NCBI GenBank assembly: GCA_022708385.1
Contig: JAKIYU010000092.1
Span: 1-9,000 of the forward strand
Source: Bacteroidota bacterium
Lineage (GTDB): Bacteria; Bacteroidota; Bacteroidia; Bacteroidales; PXBB01
DNA: 9,000 nt
Direction of reading: 5' to 3'
Below are positions 6,475-9,000 of the stretch, piece after piece. The notes beneath the pieces were generated by a model. The model saw only the letters and a program-made list of their open reading frames with translations. It was not told the DNA's origin and ran no database searches. Position 1 is the first letter of the stretch. The number at the start of each line of letters is the position of its first letter. Both the position numbers and the translations under genes were made by a program.

Positions 6475-9000
6475 TTATTTGATTAGAGCCACACGCCCAA
6501 TATATTTATGGGTTTCGCCCATAAAATCTTTTAAAATAATAACACAGGAATACACATCCTGTGTGCCAATTTCCATGCTGTTATTTATGTGGCCGTCCCA
6601 GGGCTTCAGTATATCGTCGGTTTCATAAACCATTTCGCCCCAACGGTCGTAAATGAGCATTAAAAATTCTTCAATGTTGGTTACTACAGGTCTGAAATAA
6701 TCGTTTATACCGTCGCCGTTAGGTGTAAAGGCATTGGGTATAAAGATGCTATAGGTTGGTAAAATTCGTATAGTGCCAGAGGTAGAATCGGTGCAGCCAT
6801 CGGCAGATGTTACATAAAGCATGACAGTGAAAGTGCCCTCGTTTTGAAAGATGTGAACAGGCGAAGACAGGTTGGATGTGTTTTGAGATGAGGGTTCTCC
6901 AAAATTCCAGTAATAGGAAACGGCATTATAAGAGTTATTGAGGAACTGTACTATAGGTGCTTCAAGGGTGGTTTGTTGGGGAATGGATGTAAAATCGGCT
7001 ACAGGTTTTGGGGAAACCTGAATGATATTATTTTGGATAAGCGATTTGGTGCAGCCATCGGTGGTGGTAACCGTAAGCGTTACGGAATATGTGCCGGGTG
7101 TGTTATATATGTGTGTGGGATTTTTCATGCCGGAATTGTTAAAAACACCCGACTGTGGGTCGCCAAAATCCCATACCCATGTTTGGATGGCTGGTGTAGT
7201 ATTGTCTGTAAAATTAACTATCAATGGTGGGCAACCACTTAAGTTATCGGCTATAAAGTTAATAACCGGACTAGGGAAAATACTTACTATCACGTCATCA
7301 GTTTGGCTGCATCCGTTAGCATCGGTAACAGTTACCGTGTAAGTTGTTTGTGAGGCGGGGTTGGCAACAGGGTTGGCTGTGTTGGTATTGCTTAAACCGT
7401 TTGGTGGGCTCCATGCATAAGTAACGCCTCCACTGGCATTTAAATTTCCTGTATTTCCAGTGCATATACTGAAATCATTTCCGGCATTAGCGGGAGGCAG
7501 ATTGTTAACATCAACAATAACATTGTCTGTGGCTGAACACCCATTATTGTCTGTAACTGTTACAGTATATGTTGATGTTGTTTGAGGAGATACAGTAATA
7601 GCTTGTGTGTTATCACCTGTATTCCATGCGTAGGTTGTGCCACCTGTAGCGTTGAGAACTGTCGAGTTGCCTATACATATGGCTGCATGGTTGCCTGCAT
7701 CAGCAGGGGGGAGGGGGTATAAATTAACAACTACATTGTCGGTATTAATGCAACCGTTGGCATCGGTAACCTGAACGGTATAAGTTGTGGTAACCGAAGG
7801 ATGAGCTGTAGGATTGGCTATGTTTACATTATTGAGTCCTGTGGCGGGACTCCACAGATATATATTACCACCGGTTGCATTCAGGGTAACGGTTTCATGT
7901 GGGCACATATAAGCGTCCTGTCCCGCATTTGCATTGGGAAGCGGATTGACAGTCAGCACCATGTTGTCGGTTGAAGAGCATCCGTTGCCATTGGTAACGG
8001 TAACAGTGTATGTGGTTGTGACCGTAGGGTTTGCCACAGGGTTTGCAATGTTCTGGTTGTTTAAAGAGGCGGCAGGAGACCATGCATATGCTGTACCACC
8101 CGTAGCATTAAGGGTTGTGGAATTATAAATACAAATAGATTGGTTGGGTCCTGCTTCAGCAAGAGGAAGCGCATTAACGGTAAGAACCATGCTGCTGGTG
8201 GCAGAACAAGTGTTAGCGTTGGTGACTGTTACAGTATATGTGGTAGTAACAGTAGGTGTGGCTACAGGATTTGCAATGGTAGCATTGCTGAGGGAAGTGG
8301 ATGGAGACCACACATAAGAAGTGCCACCGGAAGCGTTAAGATTGGCCGAAAATCCAATACATATAGCGTTATTACTCCCTGCGCTGGCTTGTGGCAAGGG
8401 ATTTACAGTGATTACCATGCTGCTTGTAGCAGAACACCCGTTGTTGTTGGTAACGGTTACAGTATAGGTGGTTGTCACGGTAGGATTTGCTACCGGCGAA
8501 GCAATGGCGGCATTTGACAAAGATGAGGATGGCGACCATGCATAAGTAGTCCCTCCTGAAGCTGTAATTGTAGTGCTTGTACCTATACATATAGCTTTAT
8601 TAGGGCCTGCGCTTGCCTGCGGTAAAGGATTAACAGTAACATAAACTGCATCTGAAGCTGTACATCCGTTATTGTCGCTTACAGTAACTGTGTAATTAGT
8701 GTTTTGGGTAGGGCTTACATTTATACTTTGGGTTCCTGCCCCATTGCTCCATGAATAATTAACCCCGCCGGAGGCTGTTAAATTGGCGCTTTGACCAAGA
8801 CAAATTATTTGGTCGGTGCCGGCATTTGCACTTACAGAGCCGACATTTACCACAACCTGTGCTGTAGCTGTTTGGCCGCACGCATCGTTTACAGTTACTT
8901 TATAGGTAGTGGTTGCCGTAGGTGTAACACTTTGGCTTTGAGTATTTATGCCATTACTCCATTGGTAAGTGTATGGAGTTAATCCTCCGGAAGGGGTTGC
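6475..9000 (-). CDS. Giant repeat adhesin-like protein: Ig-like repeats, two PKD domains, type B T9SS C-terminal domain (5'-truncated by window edge)
   Basis: The frame is open from base 9000 to a TAA at 6477-6475, giving at least 841 residues; the start lies outside the window. A GTG at 8853 could be taken as a start, but the frame continues upstream with 49 more codons of the same repeat type. Numbering from the edge, residues 1-56 are the end of one Ig-like repeat and 57-578 are seven full repeats of 71 or 76 residues. Each full repeat has an xAxAG start, a Cys near residue 11, a core Trp, a TYTVTV strand and an NGC (or NTC) motif. Residues about 578-665 (WVWDFGDP, 608-615) and 666-747 (YYWNFGEP, 696-703) are PKD domains. 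Residues 752-841 are a type B T9SS/CHU_C domain: IPNAFTPNGDGINDYF (754-769), LIYDRWGEMVYE (782-793) and WDGH (801-804). Such proteins are exported through T9SS to the cell surface or medium and commonly serve in adhesion or gliding. The ligand is unknown. It converges with the propeller gene, 18 bp apart. Confidence 0.93.
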   Translation of the reverse strand, partial: ATPSGGLTPYTYQWSNGINTQSQSVTPTATTTYKVTVNDACGQTATAQVVVNVGSVSANAGTDQIICLGQSANLTASGGVNYSWSNGAGTQSINVSPTQNTNYTVTVSDNNGCTASDAVYVTVNPLPQASAGPNKAICIGTSTTITASGGTTYAWSPSSSLSNAAIASPVANPTVTTTYTVTVTNNNGCSATSSMVITVNPLPQASAGSNNAICIGFSANLNASGGTSYVWSPSTSLSNATIANPVATPTVTTTYTVTVTNANTCSATSSMVLTVNALPLAEAGPNQSICIYNSTTLNATGGTAYAWSPAASLNNQNIANPVANPTVTTTYTVTVTNGNGCSSTDNMVLTVNPLPNANAGQDAYMCPHETVTLNATGGNIYLWSPATGLNNVNIANPTAHPSVTTTYTVQVTDANGCINTDNVVVNLYPLPPADAGNHAAICIGNSTVLNATGGTTYAWNTGDNTQAITVSPQTTSTYTVTVTDNNGCSATDNVIVDVNNLPPANAGNDFSICTGNTGNLNASGGVTYAWSPPNGLSNTNTANPVANPASQTTYTVTVTDANGCSQTDDVIVSIFPSPVINFIADNLSGCPPLIVNFTDNTTPAIQTWVWDFGDPQSGVFNNSGMKNPTHIYNTPGTYSVTLTVTTTDGCTKSLIQNNIIQVSPKPVADFTSIPQQTTLEAPIVQFLNNSYNAVSYYWNFGEPSSQNTSNLSSPVHIFQNEGTFTVMLYVTSADGCTDSTSGTIRILPTYSIFIPNAFTPNGDGINDYFRPVVTNIEEFLMLIYDRWGEMVYETDDILKPWDGHINNSMEIGTQDVYSCVIILKDFMGETHKYIGRVALIK
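7267..9000 (-). repeat. Tandem in-frame Ig-like repeat array, seven full units plus one partial, with two unit lengths (213 and 228 bp)
   Basis: Anchored on the conserved AG dipeptide, units in reading order are: R0 partial 8833-9000; R1 8620-8832 (213 bp); R2 8392-8619, R3 8164-8391, R4 7936-8163 and R5 7708-7935 (228 bp each); R6 7495-7707 (213 bp); R7 7267-7494 (228 bp). Long units carry a WSPxxxLxNxxxAxPxAxP segment. Short units replace it with W(S/N)xGxxTQxIxVSP, and R0 is also of this kind. The two Cys of each unit are exactly 46 residues apart in short units and 51 in long ones. The protein repeats are much closer than the DNA repeats, since many codons differ synonymously, so the array is old and maintained rather than freshly duplicated. 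Confidence 0.93.

Noticed and set aside
8851..8853. GTG at 8853 as the start codon of the right-hand protein
   Set aside because: The same frame stays open for 49 further codons to base 9000 and encodes the end of another Ig-like repeat (TTTYKVTVNDACGQTATAQV). There is no signal peptide after the GTG, so it is an internal Val codon.
6973..8982. Plus-strand open frames opposite the adhesin repeats
   Set aside because: They recur because the repeat units recur, and their translations (VTVTVYVVV-like) are antisense reflections of TYTVTV strands. No start signals or domains support them.
7267..9000. Regular repetition suggesting CRISPR or satellite DNA
   Set aside because: The units are 213/228 bp, keep reading frame throughout, diverge at synonymous positions and encode Ig-like domains. 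There are no short identical repeats with unique spacers.

Overview
The window looks like chromosomal DNA of a Bacteroidota member that uses the type IX secretion system (T9SS). Three proteins end, within the window, in recognisable T9SS sorting domains of two classes: one type A and two type B (CHU_C, or gliding-motility-associated C-terminal, type). PKD and Ig-like repeat architectures are pervasive. The start regions are A/T-rich without Shine-Dalgarno sequences, and TAnnTTTG promoter elements of the Bacteroidota kind sit in the intergenic regions. The genus cannot be named from the sequence. There are no tRNA, rRNA, transposase, integrase or CRISPR features.

Layout from left to right: (1) 1-1192, minus: the N-terminal 397 residues of a secreted modular protein (signal peptide, reelin-repeat-like jelly roll, Ig-like module, start of a second jelly roll). 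It runs off the left edge, so its C-terminus is unseen. (2) 1278-2570, minus: a single-pass membrane protein with a short cytoplasmic N-terminus, a TM helix, a long linker, two PKD domains and a type B T9SS domain. (3) 2542-3150, minus: an ECF-family RNA polymerase sigma factor whose 3' end overlaps gene 2. Genes 3 and 2 form a translationally coupled pair that resembles a sigma/anti-sigma module. (4) 3151-3378: a 228-bp divergent intergenic region with one TATATTTG element on each strand and several AT palindromes. (5) 3379-6456, plus: a 1025-residue secreted protein with a TolB/PD40-like beta-propeller, a roughly 315-residue predominantly helical region I cannot assign, two PKD/Ig-like domains and a type A T9SS domain. 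(6) 6475-9000, minus: the C-terminal 841 residues of a giant adhesin-like protein with at least eight Ig-like repeats, two PKD domains and a type B T9SS domain. Its 5' end is beyond the right edge.

My interpretation is that this is a cell-surface/T9SS cargo locus with a dedicated regulator. The sigma factor and its membrane partner may report on envelope or T9SS status and adjust expression of surface proteins, possibly including the divergently transcribed propeller protein. The gene structures and domain types are read from the sequence. The regulatory wiring is inference. The most interesting point is a membrane-anchored, anti-sigma-like protein that carries a T9SS cargo-type C-terminal domain.
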